Shown: positions 25,417 through 34,347, numbered from the stretch's first letter. The stretch: 64,000 nt of DNA from Streptomyces sp. Tue 6430 (GCA_021568835.1 JAKGSH010000010.1:2728001-2792000), one strand, 5' to 3'. Notes: generated by a model not told the origin, from the sequence alone. Translations and numbers: made by a program.

Positions 25417-27149
25417 GCCAGCGGCCGTCGGCTCGGGTGGCTGTCCGGCAGCTCGCGGCCGGGCTTCGACAGCAGGAGATCGCCGATGTAGAGGTGGTCG
25501 AGCTCCGTGTTGAGGAAGGTCCTGATCGCGTTCTCGGGCGTCTCCACGATGGGCTCCCCGGCGTCGTTGTACGAGGTGTTGAGGACCAGCGGCACGCCCG
25601 TCAGCTCCTCGAACCGCGAGATCAGCTCGTGATAGCGGGGGTTGACGTCCGCCTCCACGGTCTGGACGCGGGCCGTCCCGTCCACATGGGTGATGGCCGG
25701 GACGGTCGTCCGGCGGTCCTCGCGCACGTCCGGCACGAGCAGCATGAACGGGCTGTCGCCGTGCATCTCGAACCAGTCGTCCGCCTTCTCCGCGAGCACC
25801 GACGGCGCGAACGGACGGAAGACCTCACGGTGCTTGACGACCTGGTTGAGGTAGTCGCGGGAGTCCGGGTGGCGCGGGTCGGCGAGCATGCTGCGGTGAC
25901 CGAGCGCGCGCGGCCCGATCTCCGAGCCGCCCTGGAACCAGCCCACCAGCTTGTGCCCGGCGAGGAGTTCGGCCACCTCGGCGACCGTCGCCCGGCGCGA
26001 CTCGATCCGGTCGCCGAAGGACTCGACGGCCTGCTCGATCTCGCGGTCCGCATAGACACGGCCGGTCGATCCGGAGCGCAGGTGGTGACGCTCGGAGCCG
26101 CCGCCGAGAGCGTAGTAGCCGTAGTACGCGGCGCCGATCGCGTTCCCCGCGTCACCGGCCGGCGGCAGGATGTAGACCTCGTCGAACGGGCCCTCGGCCA
26201 CGATCCGCTGGTTGGCGACGGAGTTGAGGGCGACGCCTCCGGTGATGCAGAGCTTGTTCCGGCCGGTCACCTCGTGCGCGTGCCGCGCGAGGTGCAGCAT
26301 CGCCTCCTCGGTCTCCTCCTGGATCTTGTACGCCACGTCCTTGGCGAACTGCGAGTCCCAGGAGTCCTTCGCCTTCGCGTCGTACCCCTGGCCGTCGGAG
26401 GCGAGCCAGCTCTCCCACGCCCGTTCCAGGTCCTCCACGCGCGCCGAGACGTTGCCGCCCTTGACGGTCAGCAGCTTGCCCCACTCCGGACGCGGGCGGC
26501 CGTAGGGCGCCAGCCCCATCGTCTTGCCCGCCTCGGTGTAGCCGCCGCAGCCGAAGTCGCCGAAGGTGGGGTGGCCCCAACGGGTGACGAAGCCGAGCTT
26601 GGCCGAGAAGAAGCTGTAGAACAGGCCGAGTCCGACCTCGCTCCAGTCCTCCGGGAAGGTCTCGGCGTGCACCGGGCGCAGCGAGGTGCCCTCGCCGTCG
26701 AAGATGGTGTGCTTCTCGATGCGGCCGGTGCCCGGCACCTTGCTGCCGACGCCGTCGACGACCAGGACGGCCGCCTCCTCGAAGGGGGAGGCAAGGTATC
26801 CGGCGTAGGCGTGGCTGAGGTGGTGCGACGGCATCGGCAGGCTGCGGATCTTGCTCTTGTCGCGGATCGGCAGCTCGTGCAGGATGCGCTCCACCGAGCC
26901 GTCGCTCAGCGGCCGGTTGCCGACGACGAGGTCGACGTCGTCGATGCCGATCCCCGCGGTGTCGAGGCAGTAGGTGACCGACTTCATCGGCAGCACCTTG
27001 GAGAGCTTCTCGAAGTGGCCGTGGACGATGAAGCCCTCCGAGTGCTTGAACCGGTCCAGGCGCTCCTCTTCCACGGCCACGACGACGCGTCCGTCCTTGA
27101 CGAGGCAGGCGGCGCGGTCGTGGCTCAGGTTGATGCCCAGTACATACAT
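25413..27149 (-). CDS. Carbamoyltransferase (NodU/TobZ/CmcH family)
   Basis: A 578-residue O-carbamoyltransferase that in this family moves carbamoyl from carbamoyl phosphate, through a carbamoyl-adenylate, to a hydroxyl group. The N-terminal Kae1-like domain has LGINLSHDRAACLVKDG, the metal-binding HHLSHAY (109-115) and VVDGVGSK (130-137); the middle has KTMGLAPYG and ITGGVALNSVANQ; the C-terminal NodU_C domain has GWFQGGSEIGPRALGHRSML and VPLVLNTSYNDAGEPIVETP. ATG 27149 follows GGAGAC. Such enzymes finish tobramycin, cephamycin and novobiocin-type products, which marks this locus as specialised metabolism. The acceptor is unknown. Confidence 0.9.
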   Translation of the reverse strand: MYVLGINLSHDRAACLVKDGRVVVAVEEERLDRFKHSEGFIVHGHFEKLSKVLPMKSVTYCLDTAGIGIDDVDLVVGNRPLSDGSVERILHELPIRDKSKIRSLPMPSHHLSHAYAGYLASPFEEAAVLVVDGVGSKVPGTGRIEKHTIFDGEGTSLRPVHAETFPEDWSEVGLGLFYSFFSAKLGFVTRWGHPTFGDFGCGGYTEAGKTMGLAPYGRPRPEWGKLLTVKGGNVSARVEDLERAWESWLASDGQGYDAKAKDSWDSQFAKDVAYKIQEETEEAMLHLARHAHEVTGRNKLCITGGVALNSVANQRIVAEGPFDEVYILPPAGDAGNAIGAAYYGYYALGGGSERHHLRSGSTGRVYADREIEQAVESFGDRIESRRATVAEVAELLAGHKLVGWFQGGSEIGPRALGHRSMLADPRHPDSRDYLNQVVKHREVFRPFAPSVLAEKADDWFEMHGDSPFMLLVPDVREDRRTTVPAITHVDGTARVQTVEADVNPRYHELISRFEELTGVPLVLNTSYNDAGEPIVETPENAIRTFLNTELDHLYIGDLLLSKPGRELPDSHPSRRPLA

Positions 27150-27234
27150 GTCGCTGTCTCCGAATCGTTTACGGTCGAACCTTGCTGAACGCGTGCTGAA
27201 CGGGGAACGGGGAGCTCCGGGCGAGCCGGCACGG

Positions 27235-27983
27235 TCAGGTGAAGTGGCGGCCGCCGTCGACGACGAGGGTCTGGCCGGTGACGGCCGTGCCCCGGCGAGC
27301 AGGAAGACCGCGGAGTCCGCGACCTCCCGGGGGTCGACGAGGCGGCGCAGAGCGGTGGAGCCGACGATGGCGTCGAGGACGGGTCCCGCGAGGGACGAGG
27401 TCATCGCGGAGTCGACAGGGCCCGGCGCGAGTACGTTGACGCGGACGCCGTACGGCCCGAGCTCGCGGGCCGCGTTGCGGGTCAGGCCGATCAGACCGGC
27501 CTTGCTCGCCGCGTACGAGGGGCCGAACGCGCCGCCGGTCAGCGCGGCCACGCTGGAGACGTTGACCACCGCGCCGGAGCGGCTCCTGAGGGCGGGGAGC
27601 AGGAGCTGGGTGAGGCGGAAGGGCGCGGTGAGGTTGAGCCGCAGCGACCGCTCCCATTCGTCCGGTGCGACCGCGTCGAACGCCTGGGTACGGGCTCCGC
27701 CCGCGTTGTTGACCAGCCCGTCCAGGCCCTCGTGCCGGGGCCAGCGCTCGGCGACGGCGGTGGCGAGGTGCTCGGGGCCCTCGGGCCGGGTCAGGTCGGC
27801 GGTGACCACGAAAGCCTCGCGGCCCGCCTCCTCGGCCGCGGCGAGCACGTCCTCCAGCCCGGCGGAGTTGCTGCGGCAGTGGAGGGCGAGGTCGGCGCCC
27901 AGCTCCAGGAACCGTCGCGCCATCGCGCGGCCCAGGTCGCCCGAGGCGCCGGTGACCAGCACCCGCTTTCCCTGAAGGATCAT
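27235..27983 (-). pseudogene. SDR-family oxidoreductase (FabG-like), apparent frameshift near the end
   Basis: A short-chain dehydrogenase of about 249 residues. The NAD(P) loop is VTGASGDLGRAM at about 10-21, the NNAG motif at about 92, the catalytic Ser in NVSSVAAL and YAASK (Tyr/Lys) near 160. At about 27296 the frame leaves the conserved end (AVFLLAG) and continues in another frame as GTAVTGQTLVVDGGRHF to the stop at 27235. Restoring one G to a GGGG run rejoins them. All catalytic residues precede the break. Its ATG overlaps the stop of the aldehyde-dehydrogenase-type gene (ATGA), so the two enzymes may act one after the other on a carbonyl intermediate. Confidence 0.8.
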
Positions 27984-29341
27984 GCCTGTGCTCCTTGCGC
28001 GACGGCGTGGCCGCGCGCTTCGTAGAGGAACTGTCCGAGGTGGCCGTCGTGCGGAAGACCGGGTTCCTTCCACCAGTCCGGGACCGGGCCCTCGACCACC
28101 GTGCGGACCGTGGGCTCGTCCAGCGCGGCGCCCACCAGCGCGGAGTCGTCGGTGAGCAGTGTCAGGGCGAGGGAGCCCGCGAGCGGCGCGACGCCGTCGG
28201 AGCGCCGCCAAGGCGCCACCCACACGCAGGGGAAGGGGAGTTCGGTGGCGAGCGCCGGGTGGTCGGGGCGGTCCACCGCCACCACGGCGGGCCGCAGCAC
28301 CGCGCCCTCGCCCTCCACCACCGGATGCGGACCGTCCCCGTAATGGCGCGCGGCCAGGTCCTCGGCGCCGTCGGCGGCCCGGGCGACGGCGGTCCGCAGC
28401 GACCGTGCCTCGGCCAGCGGGCGGACCGGGAGTGCCGCCGCCGGGTCGGTCACCGGCAGGACGGGCAGGGTCGCGAGCCGCTCGGCCAGTGCCGCCGCCA
28501 GCGCCCGGTGGTCGCCGGAGGTGAGGACGGCGGTGGTGTTGGTGCACCGCACCCCGCCGTCGTCGGCGATCTCCGTGACGAGGTGGTCGAGGAGCGCGTC
28601 GTCCAGCGGACGGTCCACCAGGATCTTGCTGCGCCCGGGGCCCCGCACCAGGACGCTCGCGTCGCCGCGCAGCCGGGCCACGGTCGCCTCGCCGCCGTAG
28701 ACCAGGGCCAGGTCGGCTGCCTCGGTCAGCGCGTCGGCGGAGGCGTGCGGACCGGAGAGCACGCTGAGCCGTCCGGGCGGGAAGCCGGCGGCGAGCAACG
28801 CGTGGGCCAGCCGCAGCGGGGTGAACGGGTCCCGCGCGCCGGGCCGCACGACGACCGCGTAGTCCAGTGCGAGGGCCTGGAGCCAGGCGAAGTGCGTGGC
28901 CGGGTGGTTGCTGGGGGCGACGACACCGAGGACCGAACCCCGGCGCGCCCACCGGGCCGGGGAGCCCGGGCCCGCGCCCACCGGGCGTTGGCGGGCCACC
29001 GTCTCCGCCAGCACGGCGCACTCCCGCGCCGTGCGGGCGAGCGTGGCGTGGGCCGCCCGGACGGGAACGCCCGAGGCCAGGGCCTGTCGGGCGGCGTACT
29101 CCTCGGGGCCGAGTCCCGCGAGCGTGTCCTCGGCGAACCGGCGGCCCGCCTCGGCCAGGACCGCGCCCGGGTCGGCGGGCGGCGGGGGAAGGTCGGTCCG
29201 CGTCCGCCGTACGGTGAGCCGGGTCAGCAGCGGCGGCGCATCGTGCACGGTGGCGAGGGGCGTTCCCGTGACGGCGTGGAGCGTCCGGGTGTCGCGGGAG
29301 GTGGTTTCCACTCCCTGACGGAGGAGAGAGAGGGACAGCAC
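27980..29341 (-). CDS. Aldehyde dehydrogenase-type acyl reductase (EhpG/LuxC-like)
   Basis: A 453-residue member of the aldehyde dehydrogenase superfamily. The segment VLGVVAPSNHPATHFAWLQA (138-157) is the cofactor-binding strand region, and Cys266 in DGGVRCTNTT is the expected catalytic cysteine. The usual GQxC signature is altered to GVRC, more like acyl-CoA or acyl-adenylate reductases (LuxC type) than classic ALDHs. The locus also encodes a short adenylating enzyme of the EhpF kind. In griseoluteic acid biosynthesis, EhpF and EhpG together reduce a carboxylate to an aldehyde, so I infer the same here. GTG 29341 follows GGGAAGGACC. Confidence 0.75.
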   Translation of the reverse strand: MLSLSLLRQGVETTSRDTRTLHAVTGTPLATVHDAPPLLTRLTVRRTRTDLPPPPADPGAVLAEAGRRFAEDTLAGLGPEEYAARQALASGVPVRAAHATLARTARECAVLAETVARQRPVGAGPGSPARWARRGSVLGVVAPSNHPATHFAWLQALALDYAVVVRPGARDPFTPLRLAHALLAAGFPPGRLSVLSGPHASADALTEAADLALVYGGEATVARLRGDASVLVRGPGRSKILVDRPLDDALLDHLVTEIADDGGVRCTNTTAVLTSGDHRALAAALAERLATLPVLPVTDPAAALPVRPLAEARSLRTAVARAADGAEDLAARHYGDGPHPVVEGEGAVLRPAVVAVDRPDHPALATELPFPCVWVAPWRRSDGVAPLAGSLALTLLTDDSALVGAALDEPTVRTVVEGPVPDWWKEPGLPHDGHLGQFLYEARGHAVAQGAQA

Positions 29342-29432
29342 GTCGGTCCTTCCCGGTCGTGAGCCGGCCGGTGGCACGGGAGGGGTGGGCGTGGGGGTCG
29401 GGGCGCGGGCATACCGCCCCGCGCGGGCCCGG

Positions 29433-30104
29433 TCAGGCCGGCCAGCCCTCGAAGACCACCGCGCGCACCGGCGCCGCCTCGACGCCGCTGATCTTCACCG
29501 GGAGCGCGAAGAGCTGGGCGACCGGGACGCTGATCCGGTCGAGGTTCTGGATGTTCTCCAGGATCGGGATGCCCGCGCCGAGGAGCCTGCGGTGCACCTG
29601 CCCGCTGCGGTCGTCCGGGCGCTCGGTGATGCAGTCCATGCCGACGAGCGCGGCCTCGTTGTCCACGATCCAGTCGGCGGCCGACAGGGTGGTGTACGGG
29701 GGCTTGTCCCAGTAGTCGTCGCGGCCGAGGTAGCGGTTGGGGTGGTCGGTGCGGATCAGCAGCCGGTCGCCGGGCCGCCACACGTCCCGGAGCGCCTTCT
29801 CCAGGTCCTCCCCGGTCACCGGGTCCAGGTCGCGCTTGTCGGAGAGGTCCGCGATGCAGACCCGGCCGACGAAGGTCTCCAGCGGCACCTCGTCGATCTT
29901 CTCGCGGTCCTCGTAGAAGTGGTAACCCGACTCCACGTGCGAGCCGTTGTGGGGGAAGATCTGCAGGTCGGAGAAGGTGCGGCCACCCTTGGCCGGGTCG
30001 GTCTCGGGGGTCATCGCCCGCCGCACCCCGAACTTCGGGTACCACGGCGCGTCGTACGACGGCATTCCCTCGTACCAACCCTGGCTGATGTCGATCATCT
30101 TCAC
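29433..30104 (-). CDS. Cyclase-family metal-dependent hydrolase (kynurenine formamidase-like)
   Basis: A 223-residue member of the cyclase family (kynurenine formamidase, isatin hydrolase, and some polyketide-locus proteins). The metal motif HNGSHVESGYHF (His52, His56, Glu58, His62) matches HxG[ST]H[VM][DE]xxxH. GTG 30104 is six bases after GGAGG; ATG 30098 is the alternative. It is the first gene of the leftward biosynthetic arm, divergent from the DAHP synthase gene, so its promoter is in the 211-bp gap. It may hydrolyse an amide or lactam or close a ring on a chorismate-derived intermediate; which is unknown. Confidence 0.8.
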   Translation of the reverse strand: MKMIDISQGWYEGMPSYDAPWYPKFGVRRAMTPETDPAKGGRTFSDLQIFPHNGSHVESGYHFYEDREKIDEVPLETFVGRVCIADLSDKRDLDPVTGEDLEKALRDVWRPGDRLLIRTDHPNRYLGRDDYWDKPPYTTLSAADWIVDNEAALVGMDCITERPDDRSGQVHRRLLGAGIPILENIQNLDRISVPVAQLFALPVKISGVEAAPVRAVVFEGWPA

Positions 30105-30315
30105 GGCATGCCTCCATGACGCACTGCGCGATCGCCGAGGGGCCCGGCGCACGGGTGCCGGGCGCCCGCCGGCTCGTACCGGCTTCGGACTGGGCAGTGC
30201 GATTGGAGCATCATTAACTTGAGTTGACAACCCTCATTGACTTTCCCGAGGGGCGCGTGGAGGATCGGGCCGATCGACAGAGCCCCCATGCGCCAAAGCC
30301 CCAGGGAAGGCACTC
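30105..30315. promoter_or_regulatory. Divergent promoter region of the biosynthetic locus
   Basis: AT-richer than its surroundings. TTAACTTGAGTTGACAACCC (30214-30233) contains two overlapping small palindromes, AACTTGAGTT and GTTGACAAC, and a TTGACA at 30224-30229 that could be a -35 element. A second TTGAC follows at 30237. No clear -10 for either direction. Confidence 0.45.
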
Positions 30316-31365
30316 ATGATCGTCGTAATGAGCCCACAGGCGACCCGCGAACAGACCGAACACGCGGGCGCGTTGCTCAGGGAGAACGGCCTGGCGGCCG
30401 TACCTGCGAAGGCCGGGGACTCCGTACTCCTCGTCTCCGAAGGCACCGGAACGCCCGAGCTCGCGATCTCCGTCGAGCGCGCCGAGGGCGTCGACCGGGT
30501 CGTGGTGGTCCCCGGCGCCCAGCGCCTCACCAGCCGCGGCTTCCGCCCCGAGGACACCCGGGTCCCCGTCGGAGGCGAGGGGGGCGTCACCGTGGGCGGC
30601 TCCGGTTTCCTCGTCATCGCGGGCCCCTGCGCCGTGGAGAACCCACAACAGATGACAACTGTGGTGGACGCCGTGACCGCCTCCGGCGCGGGGATGCTCC
30701 GGGGCGGCGCCTTCAAGCCCCGGACCTCGCCCTACAGCTTCCAGGGGCTCGGCGTCGCCGGTCTCGCCCTGCTCGCCGAGCAGCGGGGCCGCACCGGGCT
30801 CCCGGTCGTCACCGAGGTCGTCGCCCCCGCCGACGTCGAACGCGTCGCCGAGGAAAGCGACATGCTCCAGATCGGCACCCGCAACATGCAGAACTTCGCC
30901 CTCCTGCGCGAAGCCGGCGCCTCCGGCCGCCCCGTCCTCCTCAAGCGCGGCATGGCCGCCACCATCGAGGAGTGGCTGCTCGCCGCCGAGTACCTGATGC
31001 AGGTCGGCAACGGCAACGTGGTCCTGTGCGAGCGCGGCGTCCGCTCCTTCGAGCGCAACACCCGCTTCACCCTGGACCTCAGCGCCGTCGCCGAGGCCAA
31101 GCGCCTCACCCACCTGCCCGTCATCGTCGACCCCAGCCACAGCACCGGACAGCCCCACCTCGTGGGCCCGATGTCCCTGGCCGCCGCGGCCGCCGGGGCC
31201 GACGGCCTGCTCATCGACGTCCACACCGACGCGCGCACCGCGCTCTGCGACGGCGCCCAGGCCCTCGACGCCGTCCAGTTCGCCGGCCTCATGGACCGGC
31301 TCGCCCCCGTGGCCGAAGCAGTGGGACGCACCCTCGTCCGGCCCCGCTCCCTCGCCCAGGTCTGA
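30316..31365 (+). CDS. 3-deoxy-7-phosphoheptulonate synthase, type I-beta (pathway-specific copy)
   Basis: Condenses phosphoenolpyruvate and erythrose-4-phosphate to DAHP, the first step of the shikimate pathway. Its 349 residues comprise an N-terminal ferredoxin-like domain (about 1-75, as in Thermotoga DAHP synthase, where it confers feedback control) and a TIM barrel with IAGPCAVEN (101-109), GGAFKPRTSPYSFQGLG, GTRNMQNF, LLKRGMA and IVDPSHSTG. Streptomyces primary metabolism uses a plant-like type II enzyme, so this type I copy most likely boosts chorismate for the locus. It is followed at 21 bp by the adenylating enzyme gene. Confidence 0.88.
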   Translation: MIVVMSPQATREQTEHAGALLRENGLAAVPAKAGDSVLLVSEGTGTPELAISVERAEGVDRVVVVPGAQRLTSRGFRPEDTRVPVGGEGGVTVGGSGFLVIAGPCAVENPQQMTTVVDAVTASGAGMLRGGAFKPRTSPYSFQGLGVAGLALLAEQRGRTGLPVVTEVVAPADVERVAEESDMLQIGTRNMQNFALLREAGASGRPVLLKRGMAATIEEWLLAAEYLMQVGNGNVVLCERGVRSFERNTRFTLDLSAVAEAKRLTHLPVIVDPSHSTGQPHLVGPMSLAAAAAGADGLLIDVHTDARTALCDGAQALDAVQFAGLMDRLAPVAEAVGRTLVRPRSLAQV

Positions 31366-31386
31366 ACCCGTCGGAGGAACACAGGC

Positions 31387-32502
31387 ATGTCCCTGAACAC
31401 GACCGACCCCTTCCGCTCCGGCACCCTCACGGACGACTTCGTCCAGGCCGCCATGGAGTGGCACTTCTCCCCGGAGACCGGCTCGCCCTTCTGGGTCAAA
31501 CGCGCCGCCGAGCTGCCCTTCGACCCGCGCCGGGACATACGCACCTGGGCGGACCTCGACCTCTTCCCCGACGTGAGCGAGGAGTGGCGGGACGTTTCCG
31601 TCGAGGAGCTGGTCCCCGCCGGAATCGACCGCTCCGACTGGGACTTCCAGGTCTTCGACAGCGGCGGCACCACCGGCCGTCCCAAGCGGATCGTCGAGTC
31701 CCGCTCCCGCCGCCAGGGCGTCGAGTGGGTCGGCCGGGTCCTCGACGACCACGAAGTCCCGGGCGAGGGCGGGGGGCACTGGCTGCACATCGGTCCCACC
31801 GGCCCCCACATCGTGGGCCGGTCGGTCGGGCTGCTCGCCCAGCACCGCCGCACCTTCTGCCACTACATCGACTTCGACCCGCGCTGGGTCAAGCGCCTCG
31901 CCAAGGAGGGCCGCACCGAGGAGGTCGTCCGCTACGTCCGGCACATCCTCGACCAGGCCCTCGACATCCTGCGCACCCAGCCCGTCTCGGTCCTCTTCGC
32001 CACCCCGCCCGTCCTGGAGGCGATCGCCGCCCGCGACGAGGTGCTCGACCTCGTCCAGCGCAGGATCCGCGGCATCGTCTGGGCGGGCACCAGCATCGGC
32101 CCGGAGACCCTGCGCACACTGGAGGACGAGCTCTTCCCCGACGCCGCCGTCGTCGGCCTCTACGGCAACACCATGATGGGCATCGCGCCCCAGCGCCCCC
32201 GCACGCCCGGCGAGCCCGGCGAACCCGGCGTGGAGGACGGCGGCTGCGTCTTCGTCCCGTACGAGCCCTACAGCCGCGTGCGACTCGTCGACCCCGAGGA
32301 CACCACCCGGACCGTCGCGTACGGTGAGCGCGGCCAGGCCCGGATCAGCCTCCTCACCCGCGACCTGCTGCTGCCCTGGACGCTGGAGCGGGACTACGCG
32401 GTGCGCATCGCGCCGAACGCGGCCTACCCGCAGGACGGCATCGCCGACGTGCGCCCGCTGCCCTCCGCACACGCTCCCGCCGTCGTGGAAGGGGTGTACT
32501 GA
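31387..32502 (+). CDS. Short acyl-adenylating enzyme (EhpF-like, ANL superfamily)
   Basis: A 371-residue adenylate-forming enzyme. The P-loop-like A3 motif DSGGTTGRPKR is at 91-101; VVGLYGNTMMGIAP (about 257-270) resembles the A5 region. It has only the large N-terminal domain: the mobile C-terminal lid with its catalytic lysine is short or missing, as in EhpF and LuxE-type proteins. In griseoluteic acid biosynthesis EhpF activates a phenazine carboxylate for reduction by EhpG. The same pairing here, with an ALDH-type reductase in the divergent arm, suggests reduction of an aromatic or alicyclic acid made from isochorismate. ATG follows GGAGGAAC. Confidence 0.75.
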   Translation: MSLNTTDPFRSGTLTDDFVQAAMEWHFSPETGSPFWVKRAAELPFDPRRDIRTWADLDLFPDVSEEWRDVSVEELVPAGIDRSDWDFQVFDSGGTTGRPKRIVESRSRRQGVEWVGRVLDDHEVPGEGGGHWLHIGPTGPHIVGRSVGLLAQHRRTFCHYIDFDPRWVKRLAKEGRTEEVVRYVRHILDQALDILRTQPVSVLFATPPVLEAIAARDEVLDLVQRRIRGIVWAGTSIGPETLRTLEDELFPDAAVVGLYGNTMMGIAPQRPRTPGEPGEPGVEDGGCVFVPYEPYSRVRLVDPEDTTRTVAYGERGQARISLLTRDLLLPWTLERDYAVRIAPNAAYPQDGIADVRPLPSAHAPAVVEGVY

Positions 32503-32503
32503 C

Positions 32504-34159
32504 ATGGCCCCCAGCGCCTCCACCCTCTACGTGGCCGCCCTTCCCGAGGCGGAGCGCTCCGCCCTCGGCCTCGCCTCCCGCGAGGACCTCCTCGACGTGT
32601 GCCGCCGCGCCGTCGCGGCGGCCGGGGAGCGCGGCCGGCCCGTCCTCGCGAGCTGGGCGACGCCGCTCCCGCCGCACACCGGCGCCCTCGAACTCTGGCG
32701 CCGCTCCCGCCGGGCCGCCGCCCGCGGTCTGCTGTGGCAGTCGGCCTGGGGCGGCGGCTTCCTCGTGGCGGCGGGGACCGCCCACGACATCGCGGCCGAC
32801 GGCGAACACCGCGTCGCGGCCGTGCGCATCGGCTGGGAAGAGCTGGCCCGGGACGCGGTGACCGGCGGCGGCCCCGGCTCCGGCCTCCCGACCGGCCGGG
32901 GGCCGCTCCTGGTCGGCGGCGTCGCCTTCGCGCCCGCGACCGGCCCCGACCGGCCGCCGCTGCCCGACGCGCTCATGTGGGTGCCGTCCGTGCAGATCCG
33001 GGGAGCCGGAGGAGTGGAGGGTGCGGGACCGGTGGGCGCGCCCGTCGGCCCGGGGGCCGCGCGGGGCCGGGGGACACTCCCGCACGAGCTGCGGCTCAAC
33101 GCCGTGGTGGACCGGCACAGCGACCCCGAACGGGTCTCCAAGGAGCTGTTGCATCTGGCTGAACAGTGCCTGGAGCCGTGGCCGGGGGACGTCTCGGTCG
33201 GCCCCGGTCGGGACGTCCCCGGGGCGGCCGCCCGTGCCGGCGGGGAGTCCTCCGGCGCCGTACGGCTGCGGTCGGCCACCGAGCTGCCGCCCGCCGAGGA
33301 GTGGAAGGGCCTGGTCGCCCGGGCCGTGGAGCGGATGCGCGCGGGCGCCTTCGAAAAGGTGGTCCTCGCACGCACGGTGCGCTACGAGGCGGAGGAACCC
33401 TTCGACGTGCCGGCGGCGCTCGACCGGCTGGCCGCCGCCTACCCCGAGGCCACGCTCTTCGCGGTCAGGGACGGGGAGCACGAGTTCCTGGGCGCCACCC
33501 CCGAGTACCTCGTCCGGCTGACCGGCCGGACCGTGCGCGCCCTCGGCCTCGCCGGGACCACCCCGCGCGGCGCCACCCCCGAGGAGGACGCCGCCCACGA
33601 GCGGGACCTGACGGACAGCGAGAAGCTGCTGCACGAGCACGACGTGGTGGTACGGATGCTCAAGGACGCCCTCGCCGGGTACGTCGAGCGCCTCGCCGCC
33701 GACCCCACGCCCCACGTCCTCCGGCTGGCCAACGTGCAGCACCTCGCCACGGTGGTCGAGGGCATCCTGCCCGCCTCCGGCGGCCCCGGCGTCCTGGAAT
33801 TCACCGAGCGGCTGCACCCGACCCCGGCGCTCGGTGGACACCCCCGCGCGGAGGCGCTGGACTGGCTCGCCCGCAACGAGGGGTTCGAACGCGGCTGGTA
33901 CGCGGGGGGCGTCGGCTGGAGCGACCCGCTCGGCCAGGGCGAGTTCGCGGTGGCGATCCGCTCGGCCCTGGTCAGCGGAGCCACCGCCGCCGTGTACGCG
34001 GGGTGCGGCATCGTCGCCGGCTCCGACCCGGAGACGGAGTACCAGGAGACCCGCGCGAAGCTGCGCTCGATGCTGCACGCCCTGGGCCTGGAGGAGCCGG
34101 GGGTCCCGGGGGCCTCGGAAGCGCCGGGGACGCGTGAGGCCTTCTCCATGAGGCGGTAG
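32504..34159 (+). CDS. Isochorismate synthase (EntC/MenF/DhbC family)
   Basis: A 551-residue chorismate-using enzyme converting chorismate to isochorismate. Conserved pieces: FEKVVLARTVR (general-base Lys), LAGTTPRGATPEEDAAHERD, NVQHLATVVEGIL, LHPTPALGGHPR, GWYAGGVGWSDPLGQGEFAV and YAGCGIVAGSDPETEYQETR. About 100 extra residues, Gly/Pro-rich and probably disordered, lie around 130-260, making it longer than most homologues. ATG 32504 is 1 bp after the upstream stop, so they are co-translated. Streptomyces make menaquinone by the futalosine route, so this enzyme should serve a specialised product. No isochorismatase or isochorismate-pyruvate lyase is in the window. Confidence 0.88.
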   Translation: MAPSASTLYVAALPEAERSALGLASREDLLDVCRRAVAAAGERGRPVLASWATPLPPHTGALELWRRSRRAAARGLLWQSAWGGGFLVAAGTAHDIAADGEHRVAAVRIGWEELARDAVTGGGPGSGLPTGRGPLLVGGVAFAPATGPDRPPLPDALMWVPSVQIRGAGGVEGAGPVGAPVGPGAARGRGTLPHELRLNAVVDRHSDPERVSKELLHLAEQCLEPWPGDVSVGPGRDVPGAAARAGGESSGAVRLRSATELPPAEEWKGLVARAVERMRAGAFEKVVLARTVRYEAEEPFDVPAALDRLAAAYPEATLFAVRDGEHEFLGATPEYLVRLTGRTVRALGLAGTTPRGATPEEDAAHERDLTDSEKLLHEHDVVVRMLKDALAGYVERLAADPTPHVLRLANVQHLATVVEGILPASGGPGVLEFTERLHPTPALGGHPRAEALDWLARNEGFERGWYAGGVGWSDPLGQGEFAVAIRSALVSGATAAVYAGCGIVAGSDPETEYQETRAKLRSMLHALGLEEPGVPGASEAPGTREAFSMRR

Positions 34160-34347
34160 GGGTACGGGGGCGGCACCGCGCTCGCACCGGGCACCCGTAC
34201 AGTCCGCCACCCGTGCCCGCCGGCCCCTACGCACACCCGTCCCCGCGCCACCGTCCCGCCGTACGCACATCCGTGCCCGCGGCACCGCCGTACGTCCCCG
34301 CTGTCGTCCCGTACCGCCGACCCGCGCATGTGAGGGAGAGCCGACCG

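Noticed and set aside
22946..34159. Phenazine cluster
   Set aside because: EhpF/EhpG-like genes and a DAHP synthase suggested it, but no phzA/B, D, E, F or G is in the window.
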